Shown here one piece after another: positions 56,801 through 64,000 of a stretch of 64,000 nt of DNA (within the stretch, counting starts at the first letter, position 1; the number at the start of each line of letters is the position of its first letter). Below the pieces are notes generated by a model. The model worked only from the letters and a program-made list of their open reading frames with translations. It was not told where the DNA came from and did no database searches. Made by a program: the position numbers and the translations under genes. Where the stretch lies: contig OW818698.1 of assembly GCA_942493375.1 (NCBI GenBank), positions 7,502,001 to 7,566,000 on the forward strand, given 5' to 3'. Origin of the DNA: G942493375 sp942493375 (lineage in GTDB: Bacteria > Armatimonadota > UBA5829).

Positions 56801-56852
56801 CTCAGTTAAAATGGATGCTTACAGCACTGGGATATATCGACTTGTCTGGTGA
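53817..56852 (+). CDS. secreted GH42-like TIM-barrel protein
   Basis: A 1011-residue exported protein: basic start, hydrophobic segment (FRMLLLLIFLGCALCNVLAA), a CBM-like jelly roll at about 35-200, an Ig-like region, then from about residue 325 a TIM barrel of beta-galactosidase/GH42 type (FEGNKPINSTGFMYENPNPE, FAKAGVHLYFL, GYQPSAGGSYEWMYHG with a candidate acid/base Glu, AGVFYGYVMEQMYGG). A beta-galactosidase trimerisation-like domain (VSDSPAAYLGLPAE) follows, and a small C-terminal sandwich. The start is GTG behind GGGGG. It would remove galactose or related residues. It follows the GH38 gene after a terminator, so it has its own promoter or read-through. Confidence 0.82.
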   Translation: MFRGNHLQRFRMLLLLIFLGCALCNVLAAQEKKIVSVTLDDFDSTAAWTTLRDSARMKAEYSQWEMVIDPNGHNGSCLRLGFTLIASSADIWGTFNIEEPIDSVGIWIQNVTKRPVTFSLTLSEKERVLYVSKSVQLALDGEWHHLNFPFDSFTSAPWGPDTNGQFDYPVTRIVPAISGMPPGEPVVLRMDELSVTRSAPARLKLVKLTAPKTAVSGSKTRVSASVVPTEPVKNAKCELLLMRNGTVQARADVTPKSWTVGKVVVLGPAIFSVPQRPWPGKSEVVFRMNGVRITNHEDGVIGTVQIPAPKILKPSYSVRMLNGTPQLFEGNKPINSTGFMYENPNPEQVIQFAKAGVHLYFLECRQMGWIGNDKYDYKLIDDLMAELFVCDPQARVIPFFYVDLAAPMVSPDIDWWQNEHREDLCIDENGKVFSRYGHETVSFASEAWRRDTDKTLEKFIQHMENSPYADRIVGYQPSAGGSYEWMYHGGQDSVFLDYSKPTVKAFRIWLKEKYAGDEQKLQSAWKDNSVTFETAMIPPQAKRERSSVGNLRDPALEASVIDYYTFLSELTVDTIDHYCAVIKRATKGRKIAGVFYGYVMEQMYGGFCTQHTGHFAFGKLLKSKNVDFLMSPTSYWERQPGGSGGHMTAMASVRLHRKLWIAQADLRTFLSDKASGYGRCDTEEQSVGVIRREFAMDLTAGIPVYWYSFSIPWFGPSKPLMTNIQTMAKIDKQANERDRSLNGNKLAVIVSDSPAAYLGLPAEPARSLVYLQRENLFRSGVPFDIYLDSDIGNPDMPKYKAYLFLDSIHLTDKTRKSIDTLKKDGRVLAFAWAQGIVGDTLSIVNASSLCGINLALNDSAGVATIKPSEGYGPVYGSEAAFSPMVYPDDPNAETIGILQSPASLIGKPGLSVKKISGWTSIYSAAPRLSPEVIRTIAGMAGIQVYATGNDPVYIGNEYIGIHAKDAGTRNITLPHPAKVIDCFTGKTISNKSTSFSVKMDAYSTGIYRLVW

Positions 56853-56879
56853 ACATTTTTATCTCGCAGAGGTATCTCT

Positions 56880-58661
56880 ATGAATGATAATATTCGGGAA
56901 CATACTATCGGCCCATGTATCATCGAATACGTGTTTGTTATTGTTGCTACTATCATCCTTATAGCTGCAACAAACTGTTGCTATGCTGAGACTTTGGATA
57001 CTTCAGAAACAGGCAAATATGTAGAAATTACAAAAGTCCCATGTGACAGATTGGGAGCTTTTACACCAGTTGACCTTGCTGGAAAAGACCAGACATTAAA
57101 ATTGTCAGTGATCAAAGCTGGTGACAGCACCGGTAAACTGCCTGTGCTTGAGTTTCATAACTCTCGAATAGCAGGAAGTGCTCCGTCTTTGGCCACGATG
57201 TCATCTATGACGGATTTTAGCTCTATATCTTTCGAGGTATGGTCTGAAAAAGATACATCCATAGCGGTACTATTCCAGGACATCGATAAATGTTCATTCC
57301 ATGCTGTTATAACTCTGAAAGCAGGTGTCTGGCAGAATATTCATCTGGAAAACAAGGATTTCAAGGTCAATGATGACGCACCAATAAAGAAGCCATCGGT
57401 GGAACCCTTAAAGCTGCATTTGGGAATGTTAATCTCAGACATAGGCGCAATGATGGGACAGAGTGGCCCAAACGCTATTCGGATCGCTGACATGGAGATC
57501 AAATATCAACCACTCGATGTTGTGAATCTGCCTGCTGTTCTGGATGGTAAAACTCTTGAGATTTCAAAAAACAGCATACTAAATGGAAATACGGTTATCA
57601 GAAACAATAGCGCTATCAAAGTCTCTGCTCCACATGTGATTCTAAATGGCAACATATTTCTTGATAAGAGCAGTGTTGAGTTTAGCAACACTGTTTTAAC
57701 CATCAAGTCCAGGTTTGCCCATGAGAGAGCGATTGCTGCAGGAGCAGGATCTGTAGTTCGTTTCAATAAATGCTCTGTCATTTCTGACCAGGCTATTGGT
57801 ATTCAGGTAACCAATGGAGCCGTACTTCAAGTGGAACAGTCGGATTGTGCAGCTGCCGGATGGACTGTGGGTATTGACAAAGGCGCAATGGTAGAAATAA
57901 ACAGGATGAAGAAGTTCGGCGAGTTTATAGTAAACGCTGGTGCGCAATTCAACGTGACGGATTCTGATTCTTTCTTGATCTGGCTTGTTCCATCAGGAGA
58001 AAAACAGATAGATTTCAGCCTGCCAAATGATCCGAAAATATCTCAATGGCAGCTGCCTGAACAGGATGGCTTTAAGATAAATATTCAAAACTGTTCAGGA
58101 GTTATGTGGGGACTGATATCAACGCCAGGGACCAAGGCAAAAGTTCTAAACAGCAATCTGCTGGCAGTAGGGCTTCTTTTTTCAGGAAATACTCAGCAAG
58201 CTGTGACCGGAATTAAGAACAAACAACCAGTTGGTAATCTCCACTTTCCAGCCTCTGACCGTTTGCTTGAGTTTGAAGGCTGCACCGTTGGTGCGTGGAA
58301 CTTCTATGCTTACGGCAGCTCCAATATCACTTTGAAAAACTGTACTGTTGGAGAAGCGTTCACTGTAGAGACCAGCAAGATGCTCCTTGACTCCTGCCTG
58401 GTCGACGGAACAGGCGGTTACGTTAAGGCAAGTGGGCACAGTGTCATGCATATGGTGAAGAGTAAGACAACATGCAACGTAGTAGCTGATGGCGACTCGG
58501 TTTTATCAATCACAGACTCCAACATCACCGGTTCATTGAGCGCTGCAGGTAATGCAAAGGTATCTATGAAACGGTCAAGAGTAAGTGGCTTGACTACGAA
58601 ACTCGATAAAGCAACGATCACAACTATAAATGACGTTCAAAAGAAACCAGTCAAGCGTTGA
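56880..58661 (+). CDS. secreted protein with beta-helix-like repeats, function unknown
   Basis: A 593-residue protein with a hydrophobic N-terminal export segment (YVFVIVATIILIAATNCCYA). The next 180 residues form a jelly-roll-like domain (ISFEVWSEKDTSIAVLFQ). From about residue 230 to the end short strands repeat in the style of a right-handed parallel beta-helix (NSILNGNTVIRNNSAIKVSA, VRFNKCSVISDQAIGIQVTN, ITLKNCTVGEAFTVETSKML). Such helices occur in polysaccharide lyases and in adhesins. No catalytic motif stands out. It lies 27 bases after the GH42-like gene, so a shared transcript is likely. Confidence 0.65.
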   Translation: MNDNIREHTIGPCIIEYVFVIVATIILIAATNCCYAETLDTSETGKYVEITKVPCDRLGAFTPVDLAGKDQTLKLSVIKAGDSTGKLPVLEFHNSRIAGSAPSLATMSSMTDFSSISFEVWSEKDTSIAVLFQDIDKCSFHAVITLKAGVWQNIHLENKDFKVNDDAPIKKPSVEPLKLHLGMLISDIGAMMGQSGPNAIRIADMEIKYQPLDVVNLPAVLDGKTLEISKNSILNGNTVIRNNSAIKVSAPHVILNGNIFLDKSSVEFSNTVLTIKSRFAHERAIAAGAGSVVRFNKCSVISDQAIGIQVTNGAVLQVEQSDCAAAGWTVGIDKGAMVEINRMKKFGEFIVNAGAQFNVTDSDSFLIWLVPSGEKQIDFSLPNDPKISQWQLPEQDGFKINIQNCSGVMWGLISTPGTKAKVLNSNLLAVGLLFSGNTQQAVTGIKNKQPVGNLHFPASDRLLEFEGCTVGAWNFYAYGSSNITLKNCTVGEAFTVETSKMLLDSCLVDGTGGYVKASGHSVMHMVKSKTTCNVVADGDSVLSITDSNITGSLSAAGNAKVSMKRSRVSGLTTKLDKATITTINDVQKKPVKR

Positions 58662-58761
58662 TATAGGAACTGTTTGTTCTGGATTATCATGATCAGCATA
58701 ATATGGCATTAATGATAACAAGATGGGTGTATACAGAAAGTTGATGCAGAGGATCGTCGAT

Positions 58762-59670
58762 ATGAAGATTTCCAATATATCTGTTTACTGTGCTCTGACA
58801 CTATTGCTTGTTTCCGGATCTCAAGCATTTGGAGATAAATCACTTTTATATTGTTCTGTTCCGTTGACTGGCGAAGTTTTCACCCCCTTGATTGAAGGGC
58901 CCGTAGTAGATAGAAATCAAAACGTATACGCTGTCGGGTTTGAATCCAGTAACAGAGTAGGGGTTGTTGATAAAACGGGCAGAGTTAAGCTATATGTCAA
59001 TTTACCGGATGCTGGAACTCCTAATGCTCTATATATAGATAAAAAAGGCTATATGTATTTTGTAGATTACACTAATCACAAAATCTGGAAGATGAATATG
59101 TCGACCAGGATGTTCTCTGTAATGGCCGAAGACAAGAACATGAATCAGCCAAATGATATTGCTTTTACTTCCAAAGGTTATGCTTACACCTCTGATCCAA
59201 ACTGGGGCAACAGCAGCGGTAATTTGTGGAGGATATCACCTGATGGTAAAACCACCTGCCTGGAAACCAATATGGGAACAACCAATGGTATCGAAGTAAG
59301 TCCTGATGAAAAGGTACTTTACGTTGCAGAATCTGTACAGAGAAACATCTGGGCTTATGATATAAACTCAAAAGGAGATATCAGCAATAAACGGCTACTG
59401 ATCAATTTTAGTGCGGACAGTTCTGATGGTATGAAATGTGATATCAAGGGAAATCTGTACCTCACCCGTCAAGGCAGGGGCTGTATTGCGATGATATCTC
59501 CACAGGGTAAATTACTGCGAGAGATAAAACTGATAAACAAGACTCCTACCAATATCTGTTTTGGAGGTAAGGATGGCAAGACGGCCTATGTGACATGTGT
59601 TACCAACGATGGAAGACACGGGCAGATAGAAACCTTCAGAACAGAGTTTGCAGGGAGAAAGTGTAGATAG
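58762..59670 (+). CDS. exported SMP-30/gluconolactonase-like propeller
   Basis: A signal peptide (KISNISVYCALTLLLVSGSQ) is followed by a six-bladed propeller like SMP-30/gluconolactonase proteins: VVDRNQNVYAVGFES, NALYIDKKGYMYFVDYTNHK, PNDIAFTSKGYAYTSDPNWG, NGIEVSPDEKVLYVAESVQR, GMKCDIKGNLYLTRQG and PTNICFGGKDGKTAYVT. The metal ligands Glu, Asn and Asp of lactonases are only partly visible (Asn in PNDI and Asp in SDGMK are good candidates). Lactone hydrolysis is likely but not proven. The ATG at 58762 has AGAGGA; the frame from 58723 has 13 additional residues without a good site. Confidence 0.82.
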   Translation: MKISNISVYCALTLLLVSGSQAFGDKSLLYCSVPLTGEVFTPLIEGPVVDRNQNVYAVGFESSNRVGVVDKTGRVKLYVNLPDAGTPNALYIDKKGYMYFVDYTNHKIWKMNMSTRMFSVMAEDKNMNQPNDIAFTSKGYAYTSDPNWGNSSGNLWRISPDGKTTCLETNMGTTNGIEVSPDEKVLYVAESVQRNIWAYDINSKGDISNKRLLINFSADSSDGMKCDIKGNLYLTRQGRGCIAMISPQGKLLREIKLINKTPTNICFGGKDGKTAYVTCVTNDGRHGQIETFRTEFAGRKCR

Positions 59671-59741
59671 AAGGAATTAACAGCGAAACTCAATAGGATG
59701 GATATTCAACTAACAATGCTCCCGGTAGATGAATACCTATA

Positions 59742-60602
59742 CTATTCCTGTTTGTTTTCTTGTCGCCATTTCATTGGTAGAGGTTGCTGCTTTTCATATT
59801 CATTGAAGCTGGCAAAATAGCTTTTGTTGTTGTTTTTTATATCAAGAATTGGAGCGTGAAACAGCATCACATTCAATTTCCTGGATATAGCGCCGAATAA
59901 TCTGGCGACATCCTCAGGTGTATGACTTCGAGAATTAATGAAAAGACTTGTCATGTGAGAGTCTGCGATCCATGAGATGAGTTCGTATTCACCCAACATA
60001 TCCTGGATAAGGTTAGAATTCGAGCTGATATCAGAAATGACACTAGATGCAGTAGTTACCGGGCTCGTATTATCATGTATGGCTTTGATCATCATTTTTT
60101 CCAGATTGGATTCAGCACCTTTATTAACCAGAATTAGAAACGGTTCAAAACCGTGCACTTGTGACATCCACTTAATGCTGCCCAACATCCAAGCCGATCC
60201 TGTGCAGATAGCATAATCTCCATCATATTTACCAGAATTATTCATGTTGCAGATAACTTCAAATCCTGCATTTATCATCTCAGATAGCCAGTATTTGGCT
60301 TCATCACGTATTGTAGAATACAACAATACTAACCGTGAGTCCTGTGATACCATTTCTGGAATTGCCTGTTCAACAAACTTTCCACCAACTCTATCAACTG
60401 AGCACAGGCAACCTTCGACCACAACGCTGCATTGATTTTTGGTCTTATATTGTAATAGCCCCCCACTCAAAATGATAAAGGTGCCACTAAATGAGGCGTC
60501 TCTGTGCTTTCCATAGTTACCATCGAAATGATGGTAGACTGGTCCATCAGTTGCATAGACGAAAAATGGCATTCTATCACTTGGATTGTTACTTATATTC
60601 AT
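59742..60602 (-). CDS. orphan hypothetical protein
   Basis: A 286-residue protein that I cannot place in any family. It begins near PFFVYATDGPVYHHFDGNYG and is likely alpha/beta, with hydrophobic strands such as FIILSGGLLQY, LVLLYSTI, FEVICNMNN, FLILVNKGAE and VMLFHAPILDI. It lacks a signal peptide and membrane segments. There is no clear ribosome binding site before the ATG at 60602. It lies alone on the minus strand between the SMP-30-like gene and the GH20 gene, and the base composition seems similar to its neighbours. Confidence 0.6.
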   Translation of the reverse strand: MNISNNPSDRMPFFVYATDGPVYHHFDGNYGKHRDASFSGTFIILSGGLLQYKTKNQCSVVVEGCLCSVDRVGGKFVEQAIPEMVSQDSRLVLLYSTIRDEAKYWLSEMINAGFEVICNMNNSGKYDGDYAICTGSAWMLGSIKWMSQVHGFEPFLILVNKGAESNLEKMMIKAIHDNTSPVTTASSVISDISSNSNLIQDMLGEYELISWIADSHMTSLFINSRSHTPEDVARLFGAISRKLNVMLFHAPILDIKNNNKSYFASFNEYEKQQPLPMKWRQENKQE

Positions 60603-60718
60603 GTTTTGGGCTCTGAAATGAAAGAGTTATGTTGATAGACTATCATTATTGGATGATATGTGGAAGAGAACCAGCTTTATGCCACACTCAATTGAGGTAT
60701 AAAGCTGGTTTCATAAAC

Positions 60719-62611
60719 TTACACGATTATGCTTGGGCTGGCTACGGCGGCGTGGCCTACGTAGAGATCGGGGAGTTTTCCCTTTTCGCCTGGCATGCAG
60801 GGGATTCGTTTACCCTCAAGCTCTTCGATCTTCTTGATTTTACCTTTCAGATAGTCGTCCAGTCTCTTCTGTGTGGTTTTCAAACGACCGATGAGACCTG
60901 AGTATCTGCGGTCTATGGTTTCCCAGCCATTGGCTTTATAGAGATCAAGCCAGAGTGCTGCGTGGTATTCGTGGGTGGCTTTTACCCGTCTAATAACCTC
61001 TGGTAGGTCTTTGTGGGCTATCTGTCTCAGATCGTCCAGATCACCGCGTTTATAAGCGTCAAGGAGTTTGATTCCGATTTCGCCTTTTAGCTCAAGTGTG
61101 TGAGCAATATTGAAAGCCTGTTTAAGGTGCTTTTTACCCATTCCAGCCGATTTGATTTCAGATTTCAGATGGGCAGCCAGTTTGCCGTAGTGCTCCGCTA
61201 TCGGAAGATCCATCAGCTGGATGTCCAGGATACCAAGTAGCGGGTCCTGCCACATCAGATAGGTGCTGGGGTTGCCGAAGTCCGGAGCGAGGTCGAAGTA
61301 GTTCAGTTCGCACGCTTCAATCCAGGGGGCAATGTCTTCCCCACAGTTGCCTGCAAAACCTCTCACCATCATTTCGTCAGTGACTTCCATGTTATAGCCG
61401 TGTTCGGAGAAATACTGCAACTGAGGAATAATCGCCATCAGATCAACTTCATTGCCGTTGTCTCCCCACGCAGTTGTAATAGCTTCCTTTACACCTTTTT
61501 GCTTGCAGGCTATCATGCCCGGAGTGATCGTTTTTCTGGCTATATGCATAGATGGCCAGAAAACACCCCAACTCCAGACTCCGGGAGCGAAGATAGGTTC
61601 TTTACCCATTGCTCGGTGGCGGTCGATCCACTCCAGGTAGAACTCCTTGTTGTCATGATAGTAGTCCCAGTAAACAAGCTGGACATTCTCCGGAATGTTC
61701 TCTGCAACATCAGCCGGTATGTTGGATTCCATATCGTAGTAGTCATCAGTTTTGGAACCGATACGGAAGTACATATCACTCCAGATCATCGGCTTCAGGT
61801 CGAGTTTCTCAGAAATCTTAACGACTTTATCCAAATGCCGATTGATGATATCAAAGATCCTCTGCTCACCGTTTAGTGTCTTGAATCTGCCTGTACCCAG
61901 TCCATGGGCTTCATCCATACCGATGTGGATCCGTTTGGAGCGATATGGTTTAGATGCTTCGCGGAGCATATCTTCTACCAATTTGTATGTTTCAGGTTCA
62001 TCCACCAGTAGAATCTCGGTGGTATCGACGACTTTAGCAAACTCCGGCCAGCGAAGCATCATCCCAAGGTGTGCAAGCGCCTGTATGCATGGGAACATCT
62101 CTATTCCAAGCTTATAGGCATAGTCATCCAGTTCTTTCAGCTCTTTCTGGGTCAACTTTCCTCGCATATACCCGATCATCGGTCGGCCGGGGACTTCGTA
62201 GGTCTCCTCGGTATAGAGCATCAGGACGTTCATTCCCATCAGAGCCATACGGCGTAACAGGAACTTGACAGTCTCCACCCGAGAAACGGCGTTCCTGGAG
62301 CAGTCCAGCATCAATCCGAGAGTATCAAACTGAGCGGTTTCGGAGTAGGATGGGGGAATATCCCCAGCCATCGCAAACCCGCGCAGCATACTCAGGGCAC
62401 GCAATATCTGGGGAATACTTCCACCCGTGATGCTGGCTTCACCCTTTGAATATGTAAATGACGGACCGGTTGTTCCAATTTCTATTGAAAGATTAATTCC
62501 TTTGGAACCAGGTTCTATTGGAAAATCCTGTTCTATAAGTTGGAGAGCATCACTGATTTGCTCAGTAATCTCAAACGGGTTGTAACTGAAACGAATCTTC
62601 TTACCCGGCAT
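60719..62611 (-). CDS. GH20-like beta-N-acetylhexosaminidase, cytosolic
   Basis: A 630-residue enzyme of GH20 type. The N-terminal GH20b-like alpha/beta domain (SIEIGTTGPSFTYSKGEASI) leads to the barrel, which opens DTLGLMLDCSRNAVSRVETV. The catalytic pair is Asp233-Glu234 in HIGMDEAHGLG; the Asp polarises the substrate acetamido group. Other barrel strands are MIWSDMYFRIG and WGDNGNEVDLM. It has no signal peptide, so it would remove N-acetylglucosamine or N-acetylgalactosamine from imported oligosaccharides. The C-terminal 150 residues are helical. The ATG has GGAGGATAGG. A palindromic repeat lies directly upstream. Confidence 0.88.
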   Translation of the reverse strand: MPGKKIRFSYNPFEITEQISDALQLIEQDFPIEPGSKGINLSIEIGTTGPSFTYSKGEASITGGSIPQILRALSMLRGFAMAGDIPPSYSETAQFDTLGLMLDCSRNAVSRVETVKFLLRRMALMGMNVLMLYTEETYEVPGRPMIGYMRGKLTQKELKELDDYAYKLGIEMFPCIQALAHLGMMLRWPEFAKVVDTTEILLVDEPETYKLVEDMLREASKPYRSKRIHIGMDEAHGLGTGRFKTLNGEQRIFDIINRHLDKVVKISEKLDLKPMIWSDMYFRIGSKTDDYYDMESNIPADVAENIPENVQLVYWDYYHDNKEFYLEWIDRHRAMGKEPIFAPGVWSWGVFWPSMHIARKTITPGMIACKQKGVKEAITTAWGDNGNEVDLMAIIPQLQYFSEHGYNMEVTDEMMVRGFAGNCGEDIAPWIEACELNYFDLAPDFGNPSTYLMWQDPLLGILDIQLMDLPIAEHYGKLAAHLKSEIKSAGMGKKHLKQAFNIAHTLELKGEIGIKLLDAYKRGDLDDLRQIAHKDLPEVIRRVKATHEYHAALWLDLYKANGWETIDRRYSGLIGRLKTTQKRLDDYLKGKIKKIEELEGKRIPCMPGEKGKLPDLYVGHAAVASPSIIV

Positions 62612-62645
62612 ATTTCCTATCCTCCTATAGTGAGTGCTTTTTAGT

Positions 62646-62713
62646 TGTCATCCTGAGGAACGAAGGATCTGCTTTCTCCCGGAACAGCAGATCCTTCGTT
62701 CCTCAGGATGACA
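62646..62713. repeat. 28-bp palindromic repeat, copy B
   Basis: Arms 62646-62673 and 62686-62713 are perfect inverted repeats and match copy A (44031-44100) along the full arm; only the 12-base loop differs. It lies between two minus-strand genes, after the stop of the third DUF4838 gene. Confidence 0.88.
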
Positions 62714-62734
62714 TTCAATTATGGTGACAGCCAC

Positions 62735-64000
62735 TTATTTACTCGGTACAAATACAACCTTATCCACATATACAGCTTCGGTGCCTGTTATATTTTTGCA
62801 TGGGGCCACATAAATATACATATCCGGAGTCACTGTTATTTCTCCGAAACTGTAGTCATAGTATCCCTTACCTGGAATATCTTCCAGCTTAATAAGCCTG
62901 TCAACGACTTCATATCTAAGGTCCGGACTGTAAATGCCGGTAGTGAATGCTTTTCCTTTGGGAGCTTTGCCAAGAACTTTAACAGACACAAATAGTTCGC
63001 CTTTTTTGCCGGCAAGGTCTTTTAACATAACCTGCACAGCCCATTGCACGTGGTCTCCAGGCATCCTTGCTGCACTGCCATCTGATGCCTCTGAGTCTGA
63101 CGCATATCCAACCCACTGCGGCAATGCAGCGAGTTGGAACTGTTTCTCCTGGATTATTGTCTGATTTGGATAATTTGAATCTGGAGACTTGCCCGGTTTT
63201 CTGTAGTCAGTATTGGCAACTTCTCTGTTGCCCATGTCCAGGACTCTCTGCTTATAGGTCTCAGGCATTGGTGATGCTTCTCCAATTGCCACATTGCCTG
63301 TTTCAGCAGTCACTTTCAGGAATCTCTTTGCCATTTCTACAGGACTGGGAGTGATGGTTTCCAGTTCAACTCCTCTAATAAACGGCCTCTGAGTCAGATA
63401 ACCATGATCCAGAACAACTCTCTGCATCATGACTCTCTTTGCCAGCACTGGATCACTCTTGACTGCGGGTTCAGCCTGATCAAACAGCTTGTAGGCTTTA
63501 GCGAAGTCTGCAGCAGTCATATAGAACATCCTTGTTCCACCGCAACCATAAAATGAACCATCTTTGATGATGGCATCTGAGACAACTTTGAGGTATTTGT
63601 CCAGATATGGTCCTGCTTCTCCATAGTATCCCCGAAGGAACTCGCTGGTCAGTTTGTCCTGATTAAGCTTAGGGTTCCACATAAGTTTGGATAGCACATA
63701 TACTTTGAGCCCGGCGAATGTTGCATCGGGATTGTAGCCATCACCCTGTTCAAAAAGACCAATTACATGGTTTTTCTCAAAGAGTCTAATATTCTTTGCC
63801 AGAACCTGATAGTTAGGATGAGGAATCAGAAGATTGTTGAAATTGACAACATAGTCCCAGACAAACAACTGGGGAGATATCTTCTTCCAGTTCTGCATAT
63901 CTTTCCAGAAGTCAGTGTTCGTCGGACCATCAAGAGGTTTGCTGAAATCACACTCAATAGTGCACAGTCTGACTAATACATTCTTTCTTGGCTTGACGTT
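62735..64000 (-). CDS. DUF4838 protein 3 (N-terminus outside window)
   Basis: The frame is open to the window edge, so about 421 residues of the C-terminal part are seen. Segments match the two paralogs at 36.3-41.3 kb: RKNVLVRLCTIE at the edge, then LFVWDYVVNFNNLLIPHPN, FEKNHVIGLFEQGDGY, LSKLMWNPKLNQDKLTSEF and the final beta-sandwich ending VYVDKVVFVPSK. Overall similarity is lower than between the first two, for example in a longer linker (about residues 205-270 of the visible part). The signal peptide and CxCxxC region, if any, lie outside. An ATG at 63898 is internal and should not be taken as the start. Confidence 0.85.
   Translation of the reverse strand, partial: NVKPRKNVLVRLCTIECDFSKPLDGPTNTDFWKDMQNWKKISPQLFVWDYVVNFNNLLIPHPNYQVLAKNIRLFEKNHVIGLFEQGDGYNPDATFAGLKVYVLSKLMWNPKLNQDKLTSEFLRGYYGEAGPYLDKYLKVVSDAIIKDGSFYGCGGTRMFYMTAADFAKAYKLFDQAEPAVKSDPVLAKRVMMQRVVLDHGYLTQRPFIRGVELETITPSPVEMAKRFLKVTAETGNVAIGEASPMPETYKQRVLDMGNREVANTDYRKPGKSPDSNYPNQTIIQEKQFQLAALPQWVGYASDSEASDGSAARMPGDHVQWAVQVMLKDLAGKKGELFVSVKVLGKAPKGKAFTTGIYSPDLRYEVVDRLIKLEDIPGKGYYDYSFGEITVTPDMYIYVAPCKNITGTEAVYVDKVVFVPSK

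Noticed and set aside
63890..63898. ATG at 63898 as a gene start
   Set aside because: The frame stays open to the window edge and the upstream residues match the paralogs, so this is an internal methionine.
1..64000. CRISPR array, tRNA, rRNA or prophage
   Set aside because: I found no regularly spaced direct repeats, no cloverleaf with a CCA end and no phage or transposase genes; a tRNAscan or Infernal run could still find something I overlooked.

Overview
The window comes from a free-living, carbohydrate-degrading bacterium with moderate GC and many TTG starts backed by strong GGAGG-type ribosome binding sites. The mix of an exosortase fused to EpsI, DUF4838, DUF4434 and DUF4349 proteins, sialate O-acetylesterase paralogs, a URO-D-like protein, PQQ-type and SMP-30 beta-propellers and a glycyl radical enzyme resembles Armatimonadota, Planctomycetota/Lentisphaerota or related environmental lineages. 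I cannot fix the phylum by eye. Most genes are complete; the first and last run off the window edges. I saw no rRNA, tRNA, CRISPR array, phage or transposase gene.

Layout. 1-9.6 kb is a surface-glycan locus: two SAM methyltransferases, an exosortase-EpsI fusion, a secreted glycosidase-like protein, and on the minus strand two GT4 glycosyltransferases around an O-antigen-ligase/polymerase protein. 9.8-18.3 kb holds an MFS transporter behind a multi-PAS histidine kinase, then a plus-strand run of a zinc-ribbon/TPR protein, an alpha/beta hydrolase and a GGDEF-EAL protein. 18.4-20.8 kb pairs a URO-D-like protein with a GH29 fucosidase, followed by a VapBC toxin-antitoxin pair. 21.6-27.8 kb is the housekeeping operon rpsB-tsf-pyrH-frr-uppS-aspS (minus strand), with a recognisable promoter and hairpins in its gaps. 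27.9-36.2 kb is mixed: DUF4349 lipoprotein, DUF4434 protein, two YcxB-like membrane proteins, secreted phosphoesterase, exported MsrB, BON protein, PQQ-like propeller and three very small genes.

36.3-64 kb is a dense saccharolytic region without an obvious transporter: three DUF4838 proteins, two neighbouring sialate O-acetylesterase-type proteins, an HI0933-type flavoprotein, a glycyl radical enzyme, a LamG plus TIM-barrel protein, a GH38 alpha-mannosidase interrupted by a frameshift, a GH42-like protein, a beta-helix-like secreted protein, an SMP-30-like propeller, an orphan gene and a GH20 hexosaminidase-like protein. Secreted enzymes probably attack complex, acetylated glycans outside the cell, and the GH20, GH29 and GH38 enzymes, which lack signal peptides, would finish the fragments inside.

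The most unusual non-coding content is two families of dispersed palindromic elements: a MITE-like element with TAGCCCGC termini (9.84 and 32.94 kb), one copy carrying a nested hairpin, and a near-perfect 28-30 bp palindrome (44.03 and 62.65 kb). I did not find a clear new multi-gene system. The best leads are the DUF4838 expansion with its cysteine cluster, the glycyl radical enzyme without a local activase, and the exosortase with no visible substrate.
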